Assembly: GCF_000816105.1 (NCBI RefSeq)
Contig: NZ_CP007140.1
Coordinates: 496,001 to 560,000 of the forward strand
Source of the DNA: Thermococcus guaymasensis DSM 11113
GTDB taxonomy: Archaea > Methanobacteriota_B > Thermococci > Thermococcales > Thermococcaceae
Length of the DNA: 64,000 bases
Reading direction: 5' to 3'
The translations under genes were made by a program, and so were the position numbers. The notes beneath the pieces were generated by a model that worked only from the letters and a program-made list of their open reading frames with translations, did no database searches and was not told where the DNA came from. Positions 35,242-45,965 of the stretch are shown piece after piece; within the stretch, counting starts at the first letter, position 1, and the number at the start of each line of letters is the position of its first letter.

Positions 35242-35688
35242 TCACTCCTTCAAGATGCCGTGCTCCTGCATGAACAGGTAGAGCTGTCTCTTGTTCTTGA
35301 ACTGGCCACCCTTGGCCCTGATGTAGAGCCTCCTGTAGGTGTGGGCGTCGAGCTTGCCCTCGGCCTTGAGCTTCCTAAGTTCTTTCCTGAGGGCCCTTAT
35401 GGTCATCATCCAGCGCTCCTTCTTGCCCATTCTTGCAGTCTTCTTGCCCTTCCTGCTTCCGGGGCCCCTGTGGCGCCCCTTCTTCCTCGCCTCGTGGAAG
35501 GCCCTGGCCCTCGCCCTGCTCTGGCCCTTGATGGGCTTCTTCTTGATGACGCCGTCGTGGATGAGCCTCTTTACGTCCTCCCTGGTGATAGCGGCAGCAA
35601 CATCGTCAATCCTCTCGGGATCAATCCAGACCCTGTTCTCACCGCACTTCAAAATCTCAGCGGCAATCCTTCTCTGCATCTTAAGCAT
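35242..35688 (-). CDS. rpl19e: 50S ribosomal protein L19e
   Basis: The 148-residue eL19 has [19 protein letters not shown] and the very basic [28 protein letters not shown]-type middle. ATG 35688 (MLKMQRR) follows GAGGTG by six bases; an ATG at 35694 overlaps that site. Confidence 0.94.
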   Translation of the reverse strand: MLKMQRRIAAEILKCGENRVWIDPERIDDVAAAITREDVKRLIHDGVIKKKPIKGQSRARARAFHEARKKGRHRGPGSRKGKKTARMGKKERWMMTIRALRKELRKLKAEGKLDAHTYRRLYIRAKGGQFKNKRQLYLFMQEHGILKE

Positions 35689-35693
35689 GATCA

Positions 35694-36077
35694 TCACCTC
35701 GCGTTGAGGATCTTAATTCCGAGCTCCTTTGCCCTCGCGATTATGGCCTCTCTCTTCCTCGCGCCGACGGTTCTCGCTATCCTCGCGGCCTGCCTGGTCG
35801 GGTCGATTGCCTCAAGCTCCTTGACGTTGTGGACAAGGACCTCCTCGTACCCGCTCGGGTGGAGCCCTCTAACGAGCTTCGGTGAGCTCCATCCGATGCT
35901 CGGTGAGCGCGGCTTGCCCTTCTTCTTGAGCCTCATCTTGCTGTCTATTCCCTTCGGCCTGCGCCACTTCGGGTCGTTCTTGAACTTCGGATACCTCCAC
36001 CACTCCTGGCGGAGGAACTTGGGCTTCTTCCTCTTGAGCCTGGCCCTCACCCTAAGGAGTCTCGCCTTCTCGTCCAT
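35694..36077 (-). CDS. rpl32e: 50S ribosomal protein L32e
   Basis: The 127-residue eL32 contains [32 protein letters not shown] and [16 protein letters not shown], both diagnostic. It lies between L6 and L19e in the usual archaeal order. Confidence 0.95.
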   Translation of the reverse strand: MDEKARLLRVRARLKRKKPKFLRQEWWRYPKFKNDPKWRRPKGIDSKMRLKKKGKPRSPSIGWSSPKLVRGLHPSGYEEVLVHNVKELEAIDPTRQAARIARTVGARKREAIIARAKELGIKILNAR

Positions 36078-36087
36078 TTCTCACACC

Positions 36088-36642
36088 TCAGAACTTTATC
36101 GGCTTGCCAGCCTTCTCAACTATGTAAATACCATCCTGGAAGACACGCCTGTCCCACTTCGTTATCCTCGTGGCCTGCTCGATGTTGGCCGCGGTCTGGC
36201 CAACGGCCTCCTTGTCTATGCCCTCGACGAGAATTTCCTGCCCCATAACCTTCACGGTAACGCCGGGCAGTATCTTGGCCCTCCTCGGGTTCTTCTCACC
36301 GATGAAGTTCTCGATAACGACCTCGTCGCCCTGAACCTTAACGGTGACCGGGAAGTGGCTGTAGACGACCTTGAGCTTGTAGGTGAAGCCCTCAGTGACA
36401 CCCTTGATCATGTTGTTGATGTGGGCCTTGAACGTCCTGGCTATAGCGATGTCCTTCCTCCTCGGGAACTCCTTGTAGATGACGACCTTACCGTCGTCGG
36501 TAAAGATCTGAACGCCGGGGTACTTGAACTCCCTCTCAAGCTCGCCCTTGGGGCCCTTGACCTTAACGGTGTTCCCCTCAACGGTGACCTCGACTCCCTC
36601 TGGAATCTCAACCTCTTCCCTTACCCACGCGTCTATCGGCAT
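36088..36642 (-). CDS. rpl6: 50S ribosomal protein L6
   Basis: The 184-residue uL6 has two L6 domains ([22 protein letters not shown] and [27 protein letters not shown]). ATG 36642 ([10 protein letters not shown]) is preceded by GAGGTG; the GTG at 36651 overlaps it. Confidence 0.95.
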   Translation of the reverse strand: MPIDAWVREEVEIPEGVEVTVEGNTVKVKGPKGELEREFKYPGVQIFTDDGKVVIYKEFPRRKDIAIARTFKAHINNMIKGVTEGFTYKLKVVYSHFPVTVKVQGDEVVIENFIGEKNPRRAKILPGVTVKVMGQEILVEGIDKEAVGQTAANIEQATRITKWDRRVFQDGIYIVEKAGKPIKF

Positions 36643-36652
36643 CGTTCTCACC

Positions 36653-37045
36653 TCAGTAGACGTAGGCTATCAGCCTTCCGCCGATTCCCTTTTCAATGGC
36701 CTCTTTGTGAGTCATGACGCCCTGGGAGGTCGAGACGATAAGGATTCCGAACTCGAATGCTGGAAGGAACCTCTTCTCCCAGTACTCGTAGTCCCTAGCC
36801 TTGACCGGGAACCTTGGCTTAATAGCTCCAGCCTTGTTGATCTTTCCGATGAGCTGGACACGGTAGATGCCTGCCCTTCCGTCGTCTATGAACTCAAATT
36901 CGCCGATGTAGCCGTTCTCCTGCATAACCCTGAGCACTTCACCGATGAGCTTTGAGGCCGGCTTTATGTAGACCTCCTTCTTTCCAACCCTCTCGCTGTT
37001 GGTTATGTGGGAGAGAGCGTTCGCAAGCGGGTCAAGCAGAGTCAT
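36653..37045 (-). CDS. rps8: 30S ribosomal protein S8
   Basis: The 130-residue archaeal uS8 starts [25 protein letters not shown] and ends [30 protein letters not shown], the standard S8 C-terminal motif for 16S helix 21 binding. Confidence 0.95.
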   Translation of the reverse strand: MTLLDPLANALSHITNSERVGKKEVYIKPASKLIGEVLRVMQENGYIGEFEFIDDGRAGIYRVQLIGKINKAGAIKPRFPVKARDYEYWEKRFLPAFEFGILIVSTSQGVMTHKEAIEKGIGGRLIAYVY

Positions 37046-37056
37046 TTCCTCTCACC

Positions 37057-37227
37057 TCACTCATACTTCTTGAAGCCGAGTTTTGGAGCGACCTCGCGGA
37101 AGCAGTGCCTGCAGAGCATAAGGCCGTGCACCCTGATTATCGGGCCATACTGGCCGCATCTCATGCACCTTCTCGCGCCCTTACCAAACTTCCTTGGCTT
37201 CCTCTTGTTGTAATCAGCCTTCGCCAT
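37057..37227 (-). CDS. rps14: 30S ribosomal protein S14 (zinc-binding form)
   Basis: The 56-residue archaeal uS14 has the CxxC...CxxC zinc knuckle (CMRCGQYG and LCRHCFRE). ATG 37227 ([11 protein letters not shown]) is chosen; longer frames overlap L5. It lies between L5 and S8. Confidence 0.94.
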   Translation of the reverse strand: MAKADYNKRKPRKFGKGARRCMRCGQYGPIIRVHGLMLCRHCFREVAPKLGFKKYE

Positions 37228-37228
37228 C

Positions 37229-37780
37229 TCACAATCCCTCCACGTTGACCTTGAACTCCTCAATAGCGAAGACTATACCCTCCTCCTTCGTCAGCTTGTG
37301 CCTGGTCGGTATCTTCCTCCTCTGCCTCTTCCTCTTGGCGACGCGGAACCCGGGCCTCTCAAGGGTGACGCAGACGTCCATACCGAAGATACCTATCTCG
37401 GGGTCATACTCGACGCCCGGTATGTTGATGTGCTCTTGGATTCCAAAGCAGAAGTTCCCGTGCTCGTCGAAGTTGCCGACGCTGAGCTTCCTGTCAACGG
37501 CCTCTAAAAGTCTGTCGAGTATCTCGTAGGCCTTCTTTCCGCGGAGGGTGACCTTAACCGCTATCGGCTCGCCGCGCCTGATTCCAAAGTCCCTGTTGGT
37601 CTGCTTTGCGCGCCTCCTTATCGGCTTCTGGCCGACGAGCTGCTCAAGCATCGTCTCGGCCTTGGTAAGCCTCTCACCGCTCTCGCCAACACCGATGTTT
37701 ATGGTGACCTTCGCAATCCTGGGCCTCCTCATCGGGTGAGCTTCCCAGTCTGCAAGGATAGCCTCTCTGTTAATCTGCAT
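37229..37780 (-). CDS. rpl5: 50S ribosomal protein L5
   Basis: The 183-residue archaeal uL5 (5S rRNA and P-site tRNA contact) has [30 protein letters not shown] and the [24 protein letters not shown] region. One base separates its stop from the S14 ATG. Confidence 0.95.
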   Translation of the reverse strand: MQINREAILADWEAHPMRRPRIAKVTINIGVGESGERLTKAETMLEQLVGQKPIRRRAKQTNRDFGIRRGEPIAVKVTLRGKKAYEILDRLLEAVDRKLSVGNFDEHGNFCFGIQEHINIPGVEYDPEIGIFGMDVCVTLERPGFRVAKRKRQRRKIPTRHKLTKEEGIVFAIEEFKVNVEGL

Positions 37781-37791
37781 CTCATCTCACC

Positions 37792-38523
37792 TCACGGAAG
37801 GGAAATCTCCGGCTTATCCTTACCAATCACGAACGCGTACTCCTTCAGGGTGTCGAAGAGCTCGCCGTTCTCGTCCTCGATGGTAACGACGTCGGGCCAG
37901 CCCATCGGGAAGTGCCTGACCTCGACGATCTTGCCCTTCCTGGCGACGTTCTTACCCTGGGTAACGAAGACGTAGGCGCCGACCTCGAAGGGCAGTACCT
38001 TGACTATCTGCCTCTCGGGAACCTGCATGATAACGGTGTAGGATGTCTTGTAAGCGTCCTTCTCGGCGAGGCTGACGAGGTGGTTGCTTCCGTCGTGGAG
38101 GTTGAGCTGGACCTTAGCTCCCTTGACCATCCTCTTGTTGTCAATCCTGAAGGGCTTGATCTTGGCCTCTTCCTCGCTTATCGGGTGGAGGATGAGCTTG
38201 CCAATCCTGTTCGGAAGGACCCTGTAGTGCTCTCCGGTGTCCGGGATGGAGATAACGTCCATGATTCCGACCGGGAACTTGTAGTCCTTCCTAACGCGGC
38301 CGTCAACGAGGATCTTGCCCTCGTTGAGTATCTTCCTAGCTTCCCTAGCGGTTTTAGCGTAGCCAAGGTAGTCCCTGACTATGTAAAGGAGCGGTATGGA
38401 AGTCTGCATGCTGTGCGGGCCCGGGCTCGGACGAACGGCCCACTTGTACTCCTTCCTGTGTATATACCAGGAAGTTGGGGCGGCAAGCCTCTTAAGGTGC
38501 CTCTTCGCGCCTTTTCTCGCCAT
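37792..38523 (-). CDS. rps4e: 30S ribosomal protein S4e
   Basis: The 243-residue eS4 starts [19 protein letters not shown], followed by an S4-type RNA-binding domain ([25 protein letters not shown]) and a KOW segment. Its ATG overlaps the L24 stop by one base. Confidence 0.95.
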   Translation of the reverse strand: MARKGAKRHLKRLAAPTSWYIHRKEYKWAVRPSPGPHSMQTSIPLLYIVRDYLGYAKTAREARKILNEGKILVDGRVRKDYKFPVGIMDVISIPDTGEHYRVLPNRIGKLILHPISEEEAKIKPFRIDNKRMVKGAKVQLNLHDGSNHLVSLAEKDAYKTSYTVIMQVPERQIVKVLPFEVGAYVFVTQGKNVARKGKIVEVRHFPMGWPDVVTIEDENGELFDTLKEYAFVIGKDKPEISLP

Positions 38524-38888
38524 CAGCCAGCCCTCCTCTCGATTATTTTCTTCCTCTCTTCATCGTCGAGGTTAAGGTCAATTATCATAACGTTCGACGG
38601 GTGGAGCGGGTAGAATACCTCGGTTCCGTCAGTCTTTGTCATAGTGACTCCCTCAACGTGTATCCTGTACCTCTTGAGGTCAACTTCAACGACCTTACCC
38701 TCTGTACCCTTGAAGTCTCCGCGCATGACCTTGACCTTGTCCCCCTCCCTAATCGGGAGGTTCCTGACGCCGTACTTCTCTCTCAGCTCCTTGCTCAGGG
38801 GTGCGCTCATAATCTTGCCCCTGAGGTGAAGGGGAGCGTTGTAGAGGAACTTCCTCTGCTTCCTCGGCTGCTTCACATCAAGCTTCAT
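38523..38888 (-). CDS. rpl24: 50S ribosomal protein L24
   Basis: The 121-residue uL24 carries a KOW motif ([24 protein letters not shown]). ATG 38888 ([13 protein letters not shown]) is chosen because a GGTGAG lies upstream. Confidence 0.95.
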   Translation of the reverse strand: MKLDVKQPRKQRKFLYNAPLHLRGKIMSAPLSKELREKYGVRNLPIREGDKVKVMRGDFKGTEGKVVEVDLKRYRIHVEGVTMTKTDGTEVFYPLHPSNVMIIDLNLDDEERKKIIERRAG

Positions 38889-38898
38889 TACTCTCACC

Positions 38899-39324
38899 TC
38901 ACAACACTATGCTCGCTATGCTACCGAGCCTTACCCAACGCTCGGCGGCCTCCCTGGCTATGGCACCTCTAATCTCGGTTCCCCTCGGGACGCCTTCGGG
39001 GGTGACTATAGCTGCAGCGTTGTCCTCGAACTTGACGCGCATGCCGTCGAGCCTTCTGTACTCCTTCCTCTGCCTGACGACGACGGCCCTGACAACCTGG
39101 TGCCTCATATCCGGCCTTCCCTTCTTGACAGTGGCGACGACCATGTCGCCAACGCCAGCGGAGGCAAGCCTCCTCCTGGTCCCCTTGTAGCCGACGACAC
39201 CAATTATCTGGATGACCTTGGCACCGCTGTTGTCCGCGACCTTGAGGTAGGCACCGACCGGAAGCGCGCGGGTGGGTCTGACCGGGCTTATACCCCTGGT
39301 CGCACCGGCACCCTTCTTGGCCAT
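38899..39324 (-). CDS. rpl14: 50S ribosomal protein L14
   Basis: The 141-residue archaeal uL14 has [20 protein letters not shown] and the [14 protein letters not shown] loop. ATG 39324 ([11 protein letters not shown]) is preceded by GGAGGTG; the longer frame runs into S17 and is not conserved-looking. Confidence 0.95.
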   Translation of the reverse strand: MAKKGAGATRGISPVRPTRALPVGAYLKVADNSGAKVIQIIGVVGYKGTRRRLASAGVGDMVVATVKKGRPDMRHQVVRAVVVRQRKEYRRLDGMRVKFEDNAAAIVTPEGVPRGTEIRGAIAREAAERWVRLGSIASIVL

Positions 39325-39328
39325 TGCA

Positions 39329-39673
39329 TCACACCTCCTCCTTCTTCTCTGCCCTTTCGAGGACGGCAACGACAACGAAGCTCTTCGTCTTGCTTATCGG
39401 CCTGGTCTCAGCTATGAGAACCCTGTCACCGATCCTCGCGTTGACGCACTCGGGGTTGTGGGCGTGGATCTTGCTCCTTCTGAGTTCATAACGCTCGTAT
39501 TTCTTCAGGTACCTGTAGTGCTTCCTCTCAACGACGACGGTCTTCTTGCCCTTGTCGCTGACGACTATACCTTCAAAGTATCTCCCATGTATCTTGAGGT
39601 TTCCGTGCCAGGGGCACTTGGGATCGTTACACACCTCAGCGGGAGGCTGAACCCTCAATCCGATCTCTCTCAT
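39329..39673 (-). CDS. rps17: 30S ribosomal protein S17
   Basis: The 114-residue archaeal uS17 contains [44 protein letters not shown] and a C-terminal [25 protein letters not shown] 39673 follows AGAGGTG by six bases; the GTG at 39682 overlaps it. Confidence 0.94.
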   Translation of the reverse strand: MREIGLRVQPPAEVCNDPKCPWHGNLKIHGRYFEGIVVSDKGKKTVVVERKHYRYLKKYERYELRRSKIHAHNPECVNARIGDRVLIAETRPISKTKSFVVVAVLERAEKKEEV

Positions 39674-40050
39674 TTCCGCCACCTCTTCTTCAATCTCATC
39701 TCAGGTCTTCCCACTAAGCTCTTTCCATCAACCCTAATCTTTTCGCCGGCGGCCGTTTCAAACTCGACCTCGACCACGTCCTTAGGAACGGTCCAGACCC
39801 TATCACCAACTATTGTGAGAGTGTTACGGGTTTCATCAAGGACGTAGCCCTCGATGCCGACCAGCTCTGGATGAGATGCCCTTATAATCTTTGCTTTGAG
39901 GCCTATGAGCTCGTGCCAGATTATGTTCTTCCGCGTCACTCGACCTCTATGAGCTCCTCTGAAAATCCAAGTTCTGCCAGCAACTGTTTGATACGGTCTC
40001 TGTGATCTCCCTGGAGCTCGATCCTTCCCTTTTTCACGGTTCCACCGCAT
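39670..40050 (-). CDS. rnp1: RNase P protein component 1 (Rpp29/Pop4)
   Basis: Archaeal Rpp29 pairs with Rpp21 to support RNase P RNA in tRNA 5' maturation. The Sm-like fold is at [53 protein letters not shown], with a basic C-terminus. The 126-residue frame matches the remembered 127-residue P. furiosus protein, including [25 protein letters not shown] at the N-terminus. That start makes the gene overlap aIF1 by 115 bases. A GTG at 39937-39939 overlapping the aIF1 stop (GTGA) with GAGGT before it would give an 89-residue core protein; the true start is unsettled. Confidence 0.88.
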   Translation of the reverse strand: MRWNREKGKDRAPGRSQRPYQTVAGRTWIFRGAHRGRVTRKNIIWHELIGLKAKIIRASHPELVGIEGYVLDETRNTLTIVGDRVWTVPKDVVEVEFETAAGEKIRVDGKSLVGRPEMRLKKRWRK

Positions 40051-40232
40051 GCCAGCTTCGCCTTCAGTTTTTTTGCTATGCTTTCAAGGTCAAACTCCTT
40101 CTCGTCTATGCCCTCGATTATGGTCTTGAGCTTTCCATAGCGGGCCCTCTCAATGTAGACCTTTATCCTCTGCTGCTCCTTCAGGACCTCCTTAAAGAGC
40201 ATCTCATCCAGAGGGTTTACAATCCTCGGCAC
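39936..40232 (-). CDS. Translation initiation factor aIF1 (SUI1 family)
   Basis: The 98-residue SUI1/eIF1 homologue promotes accurate start-codon choice on the 30S subunit. [21 protein letters not shown] and [31 protein letters not shown] are the SUI1 core. It stands between L29 and rnp1 as in other Thermococcales; its 3' third is also open in the rnp1 frame. Confidence 0.93.
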   Translation of the reverse strand: MPRIVNPLDEMLFKEVLKEQQRIKVYIERARYGKLKTIIEGIDEKEFDLESIAKKLKAKLACGGTVKKGRIELQGDHRDRIKQLLAELGFSEELIEVE

Positions 40233-40238
40233 CTAACC

Positions 40239-40439
40239 TCACCTTTTCTCCCTAAGCTTCTCCCTCTTTATGGTGAGCAGGCGCGCGATGTCGCGCCTGA
40301 TGTTGCGGATGACCATGGGGTTCTCAGTAGAGGTCCCCATGGTGAGCATACCCTTCTCCTTGGCGAGCTCGAGGCGGAGCTGTTTTATCTTCTCGTCAAT
40401 CTCCTCGATCGTCATCTCTCTAATCTCACTGGGCTTCAT
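40239..40439 (-). CDS. rpl29: 50S ribosomal protein L29
   Basis: The 66-residue helical uL29 ([31 protein letters not shown] and [16 protein letters not shown]) lies at the exit tunnel. Its ATG overlaps the end of S3 by 14 bases. Confidence 0.94.
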   Translation of the reverse strand: MKPSEIREMTIEEIDEKIKQLRLELAKEKGMLTMGTSTENPMVIRNIRRDIARLLTIKREKLREKR

Positions 40440-41055
40440 TGGCGCTCACCTCTTCCTCAACGATGTCCTTAATCTCGATCTCGTCAGGCAACCTTGCATC
40501 GGGCGGCATGATTGAGACCTTAACACCTATGACACCGAGCTTGAGGAGCGCCTGAGCGTATCCTCTGCTAACGAGGGTCTCGGCAGGGTTTCCGACCTTG
40601 GCAAGGTAGCCCTGATAAAACCTGACGCTTTTAGCTCTTTCACCGGTGAGCTTTCCACTGAGCCTGATCTCAACGCCCCTCGCTCCGTTCATCATAATTG
40701 CCCTGATTGCAGAGTACGCTGCCCTCCTGAAGTGAATTCCCCTCTCCAGGGCCTGGGCAAGCCTGACCGCCTGAACCTTGGCGTTGAGGTAGGGGTTCTT
40801 GATCTCCTCGACCTCAACCTGGGGATTCTCAAGGCCGAACTGCCTCTCAAGGATTCTGGTGAGCTCCCTTATCTTCCTGCCGCCCCTTCCGATGACGTAG
40901 CCGGGCCTTGCCGCGAAGATTATGACCTTGGTTCCAAGGGGGGTCTTCTTTATGTCAAGGCCGCCGTAACCGGCCCTCCTAAGTTCCTTCTCAAGGTACT
41001 CGTCGATGAGCATCTCCTTAACGCCTTCCTTGATGAAATACCTCTCGATCGCCAA
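40426..41055 (-). CDS. rps3: 30S ribosomal protein S3
   Basis: The 209-residue archaeal uS3 has a KH domain with [12 protein letters not shown] and a C-terminal S3 domain ([28 protein letters not shown]). The likely start is a TTG at 41053-41055 (read as MAIERYFI), because AGGAGGTGA lies just upstream; a GTG at 41064 overlaps that site. TTG starts also occur at celB and at the hydrogenase-like gene. Confidence 0.92.
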   Translation of the reverse strand: MAIERYFIKEGVKEMLIDEYLEKELRRAGYGGLDIKKTPLGTKVIIFAARPGYVIGRGGRKIRELTRILERQFGLENPQVEVEEIKNPYLNAKVQAVRLAQALERGIHFRRAAYSAIRAIMMNGARGVEIRLSGKLTGERAKSVRFYQGYLAKVGNPAETLVSRGYAQALLKLGVIGVKVSIMPPDARLPDEIEIKDIVEEEVSANEAQ

Positions 41056-41060
41056 AGGTC

Positions 41061-41531
41061 TCACCTCCTAATCTCCTCGACGACTATCTCTATGTGGGTG
41101 GTCTGCTCGTTGAACGGTGTGGCCCTTCCGAAGGCCCTCGGGATATAGCCCCTGAGGACTGGACCCCTGTGAGCGGCGGCGTGGATTATCCTGAGCCTAT
41201 CCACGTCAAGGCCCTTCTGCTCGGCGTTGTTCTTGGCGTTGAGAAGTATCTTCTTGACGGCCTTGGCGACCTTGACCGGGTAGCGTCCTGGGCCGAAGCC
41301 CCTACCCGGCTTGTGGCCCTGGCTGTCGTTGAAACGCCTCATTGGAACCGGCCTCTTCTTGGCTATGACGTCGTCGAGGTAGCGGAGGGCGTCGTTGAGC
41401 ATCATGCCCCTTATCTCCCTGAGGAGCTCGACGCTGTGCTTGGGGGAAATCCTAAGGTCCCTTCCGCTCGCGCGAGCCATCTTCTCGGGGTCAAAATTTT
41501 GGAATGAGTAGGAAAACCTGCCCCTGCTCAT
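41061..41531 (-). CDS. rpl22: 50S ribosomal protein L22
   Basis: The 156-residue archaeal uL22 of the exit tunnel has [26 protein letters not shown] and a beta-hairpin end [39 protein letters not shown]. Confidence 0.95.
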   Translation of the reverse strand: MSRGRFSYSFQNFDPEKMARASGRDLRISPKHSVELLREIRGMMLNDALRYLDDVIAKKRPVPMRRFNDSQGHKPGRGFGPGRYPVKVAKAVKKILLNAKNNAEQKGLDVDRLRIIHAAAHRGPVLRGYIPRAFGRATPFNEQTTHIEIVVEEIRR

Positions 41532-41541
41532 CTAAACCACC

Positions 41542-41943
41542 TCACTTGACTGCCACGAACATCGAGGATCTGGTAGCTCCGACACCAGGTGAGCCGTGCT
41601 GGACGACCTTCCTAGTCATAGCAAACTCACCGAGGTAGTGGCCGATCATCTCCTCCTTTATCTCAACCGGGACGAACTCCTTGCCGTTGTGGACGTGGAT
41701 TGTCATACCAACCATCTCGGGAAGGATGACCATGTCCCTGCTGTGGGTCCTTATGGGCTTGTTGTACTTACCCTTCTTGGCAAGCCTTATCTTCCTCAGG
41801 AGCTTCTTCTGCTCCGGGCTAAGACCGCGCTTGAGGCTCCTCCTCTGCCTGGCAGGGAGGAGCTTGGCGAACTCCTCAAGGGACATGTTGAGCAGCTCGT
41901 CGAGCGTGTAACCCCTGTACCTAAACTCCTTCTTTCTCGCCAT
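41542..41943 (-). CDS. rps19: 30S ribosomal protein S19
   Basis: The 133-residue archaeal uS19 carries [30 protein letters not shown] and [22 protein letters not shown] 41943 ([11 protein letters not shown]) chosen; an earlier in-frame ATG at 41949 lies inside the ribosome site. Confidence 0.95.
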   Translation of the reverse strand: MARKKEFRYRGYTLDELLNMSLEEFAKLLPARQRRSLKRGLSPEQKKLLRKIRLAKKGKYNKPIRTHSRDMVILPEMVGMTIHVHNGKEFVPVEIKEEMIGHYLGEFAMTRKVVQHGSPGVGATRSSMFVAVK

Positions 41944-41945
41944 CT

Positions 41946-42665
41946 TCACTTCCTCCTACCAGTTCTTCTCGCGGCTATGTGACCAACCTTCCTTCCGGGC
42001 GGGGCGCGCCTCGAAACGGTTGAAGGCCTGCCGATGTGGTGCTCCTTACCACCGTGCGGGTGGTTGACGGCGTTCATCTTGACACCCCTCGGCTTGGGCC
42101 AGAACCTGTTCCTGGCCTTGGCGATGTAGTAGGCCTTACCAGCCTTGACTATCGGCTTCTCGAGCCTTCCACCACCGGCAACGACACCGATAGTAGCTCT
42201 GCACTCGGGCTTGAACTGCTTGAGCTCACCGCTCGGAAGCTGGACGATGACCTTGTCCCTCTCCCTGCTGACGACGAGGGCGTAGGTTCCTCCGGCGCGG
42301 ACGTACTTACCGCCGTCGCCCGGAACGCCCTCGATGTTGTAGACGTAGGTTCCCTCCGGTATCTTGGCAAGCGGGAGGGTGTTGCCTATCGCCACCGGAG
42401 CCTCGGGTCCAATGTAGACCTCCTGACCGACGAGGACTCCTTCCGGAGCGAGGATAAGCTTCTTGGTTCCGTCCTCGAACTTGACCCTAGCGACCGGAGC
42501 GGTTCTTCCGGGGTCGTGGAGGATTTCCTCGACGACTCCCCTCAGGGTCTTCTCCTTCACGACGTTGAGAGGAACGTACTTAACGGCGCCCCTGTACCTG
42601 TGGGAGGGAGCGCGGAAGGTCGTGGTCCCCTTACCTCTCCTCTGCTGTATGAGACTCTTTCCCAT
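41946..42665 (-). CDS. rpl2: 50S ribosomal protein L2
   Basis: The 239-residue uL2 is near the peptidyl transferase centre. [11 protein letters not shown] contains the conserved histidine. The N-terminus [26 protein letters not shown] is archaeal. Confidence 0.96.
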   Translation of the reverse strand: MGKSLIQQRRGKGTTTFRAPSHRYRGAVKYVPLNVVKEKTLRGVVEEILHDPGRTAPVARVKFEDGTKKLILAPEGVLVGQEVYIGPEAPVAIGNTLPLAKIPEGTYVYNIEGVPGDGGKYVRAGGTYALVVSRERDKVIVQLPSGELKQFKPECRATIGVVAGGGRLEKPIVKAGKAYYIAKARNRFWPKPRGVKMNAVNHPHGGKEHHIGRPSTVSRRAPPGRKVGHIAARRTGRRK

Positions 42666-42676
42666 CTCACATCACC

Positions 42677-42937
42677 TCAGAACAATCCCAACCTTGCGGC
42701 AACCTCACTCGCATTGTACTCCGGCTTGAGCTTGACGTAGGCCTTCTTTTCGCCCTTCATGGTTATGAGGGTGTTGACCTTCTCGACCTTGACGTTGAAC
42801 ATCTCTTCCACGGCCCTCTTGATGTCCTGCTTGGTGGCCCTTCTGTCCACTATAAAGGTGAGCTTGTTCTCCTTCTCAACGAGCGAAACGGCCTTTTCGG
42901 TAACGAGCGGCCTTATGATAACCTTATAGGGATCCAT
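42677..42937 (-). CDS. rpl23: 50S ribosomal protein L23
   Basis: The 86-residue uL23 at the tunnel exit (SRP and trigger docking site) reads [58 protein letters not shown] in its conserved part. Confidence 0.95.
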   Translation of the reverse strand: MDPYKVIIRPLVTEKAVSLVEKENKLTFIVDRRATKQDIKRAVEEMFNVKVEKVNTLITMKGEKKAYVKLKPEYNASEVAARLGLF

Positions 42938-42943
42938 CTCTCA

Positions 42944-43711
42944 TCACCCGTAGATTTCCCTAAGCCTCTCTATAGCGCCCTTCGTCCAGATGGTAAGCCT
43001 TCCAGGGTGGGTACCCGGAGCGAGGAGCTCAACGCCGAGGTTGTCAACGGTAACGACGTCGACACCCGGATGGTTCCTGGCACCCTGGACGATTCCTTCG
43101 TTCTTGGCAACGACGATGAGCGGGCCCTTAGCCTTCTTGTAACGCCTTCCGCGCATCTTACCCTTACCGGCCCTTATCTTGGTGTTCCTCTTGGCCCTCT
43201 CAATGTCGTCCCATATTCCAAGCTTCTTGAATATCTCCCTGGTCTGGGCGGTCTTGAAGACCTTCTCGAGATCGTCAACAACCACTAACGGAAAGGCCGG
43301 GACGTTGTCAACCACGTGGCCCCTGGCCCTGACGAGGTCGGGGTTGGCGGTTGCCGCTATGGCGCTCATTATTGCAAGCCTGCGCTCCTTCTTGTTGATG
43401 TCCTCCCAGATTATCTTCTCGACCTTCGGCGGGTGGGTTCTCCTTCCGCCCCTCGCGAACGGGACAAAAGCGGCAAACCTCGGCGGGGTCTTTATCCTCT
43501 CGACCCTCGCCATTCCGTGGCCCTTACCGATGTTTTCGGTAACGCGTCTCTTTCCAGCGAGCGGGTCCCTTCCCTGTGGCTGTATCCTGTGTGTCCAGGA
43601 AGCGATGACAGCTCTCCTGATGAGGTCGGGCCTGAAGGGAGTGCTGAACACCTTGGGGAGCTCTATCTCCTCAACGGGCTCGCCTTCGAGGTTGAAGACC
43701 TTAACCTTCAT
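42944..43711 (-). CDS. rpl4: 50S ribosomal protein L4
   Basis: The 255-residue archaeal uL4 has the basic tunnel loop ([33 protein letters not shown]) and core [31 protein letters not shown]. Confidence 0.95.
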   Translation of the reverse strand: MKVKVFNLEGEPVEEIELPKVFSTPFRPDLIRRAVIASWTHRIQPQGRDPLAGKRRVTENIGKGHGMARVERIKTPPRFAAFVPFARGGRRTHPPKVEKIIWEDINKKERRLAIMSAIAATANPDLVRARGHVVDNVPAFPLVVVDDLEKVFKTAQTREIFKKLGIWDDIERAKRNTKIRAGKGKMRGRRYKKAKGPLIVVAKNEGIVQGARNHPGVDVVTVDNLGVELLAPGTHPGRLTIWTKGAIERLREIYG

Positions 43712-43721
43712 CTATCTCACC

Positions 43722-44762
43722 TCACTGTTTGGACTCCCTACTGACGTAGGTTATCTGGGGCCTCTCAACGGGCGGCTTCTTCTTGGGCGGCCTTATAGCG
43801 GGCCTAACGCGGATTATCCTCTTGAACGAACCTGGAACGCTACCCTCAATCATGAGGAAGTCGCTCCTGACGATTCCGTAGTGCGGGAAGCCGCCCTTCG
43901 GGGTTATCTCGATCTCTTCGCCGTTAAGAACGAGCTTGCCGTTCTCACCGATAGCGATGAGCCTCTTGTTGAACTCAGTCCTGTGGTGGAAGCCCATCTG
44001 ACCGGCCTGCGGAACGGTCCACATGACGCGGGCCGGGTGCCATGGACCGAGGTTTCCAACGTGCCTGCCCTTTCCAGCCCTCTGGGCCTTGTGGAACTGA
44101 ACCTTGATTCCCCAGCGCTTGACCGGGCCCTGAGTGCCCTTACCCTTGGTGACCGCTATGACGTCGAGAAGCTCTCCCTCGTGGAGAACCTCGCTAGCGC
44201 GGAGCTCCTTGCCTATCCTCTCCTTGGCGTAGTCGAACTTGGCCTTGACGTCGTCGCCGCCGATGGCGTACTCCATAACCTCCGGCTTCTTCTTGAGCTT
44301 GATGAGCCAGGGCTGGGTGTGGATGAGAAGCCTGACGTCGACGATCTCGCCGTCGTTGACGAGGTCCTCAAGCTGGCCGAGCTTGGCCTGGAATGCCTCC
44401 TCGTCGTAGTTCTTCGGCAGGGTCTTTATGCGCCTCTTGACGTGGTCGTTGAGCTCGTGGAACCAGACCTCAGTGGCGGTCTCAAGGCCGAGGTAGCCCT
44501 GTTTGTAGGCCCTAATTCCGTAGACGAAGAGCGGTGGAACCTCAACTATGGTCACGGGCACGAATATCTCCTTGCCCTTGGTGAGCCCGGGGCTGTCGTC
44601 TATCATGAGGATGTGGGTCATTCCGGCCTTGTAACCAGCGAATCCCAGCATCCTGACCTCGCTGTCCTTTGGCCACTTCCTGATCCTCGGGACTATACTC
44701 TTAGCCCTTTTTCTCGGGCTGAAGGCGAGTGAACCTCTCCTTGGTCTGTGAACCTTTCCCAT
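43722..44762 (-). CDS. rpl3: 50S ribosomal protein L3
   Basis: The 346-residue archaeal uL3 begins [31 protein letters not shown] and contains [64 protein letters not shown], the signature of the family. First ribosomal gene of the superoperon. Confidence 0.96.
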   Translation of the reverse strand: MGKVHRPRRGSLAFSPRKRAKSIVPRIRKWPKDSEVRMLGFAGYKAGMTHILMIDDSPGLTKGKEIFVPVTIVEVPPLFVYGIRAYKQGYLGLETATEVWFHELNDHVKRRIKTLPKNYDEEAFQAKLGQLEDLVNDGEIVDVRLLIHTQPWLIKLKKKPEVMEYAIGGDDVKAKFDYAKERIGKELRASEVLHEGELLDVIAVTKGKGTQGPVKRWGIKVQFHKAQRAGKGRHVGNLGPWHPARVMWTVPQAGQMGFHHRTEFNKRLIAIGENGKLVLNGEEIEITPKGGFPHYGIVRSDFLMIEGSVPGSFKRIIRVRPAIRPPKKKPPVERPQITYVSRESKQ

Positions 44763-44763
44763 C

Positions 44764-45531
44764 TCAATCCCTCCTCATGAGATTGAATATCGCCAGCGTG
44801 GCGAGGAGCGCCTCCTCGGTGCGGACGGTTTTAGTTTTTTGATTTGGAATCGTGTTGAGCACGAAATCAAACTCGTACTCGCCGCCGAGGAGCTCCATAA
44901 CGCCCTTCCTCGGCGAGCCAAAGGCAATACCAACCTCCCCCTCCAGCGGGGGAAGGCTGACCTCTCTCACGTCGCGACCCTTCCGCGAGGTCGCGATTGC
45001 CAAATCCAGGTGAGCCTTTTTAAGTGTTTTTGCCAAGGGCTTTCTGCTCAGGTGAACCCTGTATCCCCAGTACTCTTCTGGCTTCGCTGGAACGACTTTG
45101 AGAGGCCTCGTCGAGACAATTCTGAACGTTGCGCGCCCTTCAACGCCCCCCTCAACCAGGGCCAGCTCGTCGAGCCCGATGTCCGCGTACACTCTTTTTC
45201 CCTTCCTGAAGGCATAACCCTCGCGGATTTCGCCGACTTTTGGTTTCCCTTTGAGCTTGTGGTGGGGCGTCCTGAGCGGGGGAACGACACCAACGTGGCG
45301 GAGCTCTGGCATTATAGGAAACAGCCTCTTCCTGAGGTACTGCGGGGTTTCCATGTACTCAAGGACCGTTTTGATGAACTTCCCGTCCCTTCCGCCTGCC
45401 CTGTAAATCCAGATGTGCTCGACGCCAAAGATTGCGCAGGCCCTCGCGACCTGCCCAACCTTGTACGTCCGGATTTTGGGGTCATCGGTTTCCTCAAGGA
45501 GGGAATCGGGAATGAAGACATGCCAAGCCAT
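44764..45531 (-). CDS. SPOUT-family RNA methyltransferase (COG2106 / SPOUT1-like)
   Basis: The 255-residue protein belongs to the archaeal SPOUT group related to human C9orf114. [43 protein letters not shown] opens the fold, and [16 protein letters not shown] and [27 protein letters not shown] form the SAM-binding trefoil knot. A middle OB-like insert is present. Its RNA target is not known from sequence; linkage to L3 suggests ribosome assembly. It heads the superoperon, one base before L3. Confidence 0.85.
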   Translation of the reverse strand: MAWHVFIPDSLLEETDDPKIRTYKVGQVARACAIFGVEHIWIYRAGGRDGKFIKTVLEYMETPQYLRKRLFPIMPELRHVGVVPPLRTPHHKLKGKPKVGEIREGYAFRKGKRVYADIGLDELALVEGGVEGRATFRIVSTRPLKVVPAKPEEYWGYRVHLSRKPLAKTLKKAHLDLAIATSRKGRDVREVSLPPLEGEVGIAFGSPRKGVMELLGGEYEFDFVLNTIPNQKTKTVRTEEALLATLAIFNLMRRD

Positions 45532-45586
45532 TTTCCCTCATCCTGCCCCCACTGTCTCCCCTAAGCTGAAGGGAGCTTATGGAGAC

Positions 45587-45595
45587 TATTTAAAA
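45587..45595 (-). promoter_or_regulatory. TATA box of the main ribosomal superoperon
   Basis: CCTTTTAAATAG on the minus strand lies about 60 bases before the SPOUT methyltransferase start, with a purine-rich BRE-like CGAAAG just upstream. Confidence 0.55.
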
Positions 45596-45655
45596 GGCTT
45601 TCGAACCCTTCCACCTTTTTTTGGGTTGGGGAGTATACAAATTTTTTGCAATCAG

Positions 45656-45838
45656 CCCTTTGCTTCGCAAAGCGCTGGCGGAATGTTTTTGAGCGTGAGA
45701 CTTGGAATTTGGTATGTTGCATGCACTTTTAATGTATTTCCTAGGAAGGGGTTTATCTCCAACTTGCTGTTTTTAATCGTGTTTTCTTATTGTTAGCGCC
45801 CTTCGGGCGCTGAGTTGGAGTAAAACACACGCTCAAAT
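45656..45838. repeat. Nested inverted repeats in a non-coding gap
   Basis: No gene is visible in 45532-45965. TTTGAGCGTG (45688-45697) is the complement of CACGCTCAAA (45828-45837). Inside lie CTCCAACT (45757-45764) with AGTTGGAG (45813-45820), and inside that a tight hairpin AGCGCCC-TTC-GGGCGCT (near 45795-45811). A separate CTTTGC-TTC-GCAAAG hairpin lies just left. The nesting suggests a folded RNA or a non-autonomous mobile element. Confidence 0.5.
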
Positions 45839-45929
45839 TGATGAAATTTGGTGCAAACCCATTAAAACGCACCTCATTAAAATGGCATGCAAACATTTCC
45901 ATGTCCTTCTAACGGTGAAGACTTTTTGA

Positions 45930-45955
45930 TCAACCTTTGCGCAAGCAAAGGTTGA
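45930..45955. repeat. Perfect 11-bp hairpin with GCAA loop
   Basis: TCAACCTTTGC and GCAAAGGTTGA flank a GCAA tetraloop. It may be a terminator or RNA structure directly upstream of the ATPase gene's flanking repeat. Confidence 0.5.
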
Positions 45956-45965
45956 GGGAAAGCCT

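Noticed and set aside
35173-36717. Long plus-strand open frame across the ribosomal genes
   Set aside because: It is antisense to L19e, L32e and L6, with composition typical of a shadow frame and no ribosome site.
43179-44732. Long plus-strand open frame opposite L3 and L4
   Set aside because: Antisense shadow of two clear ribosomal genes.
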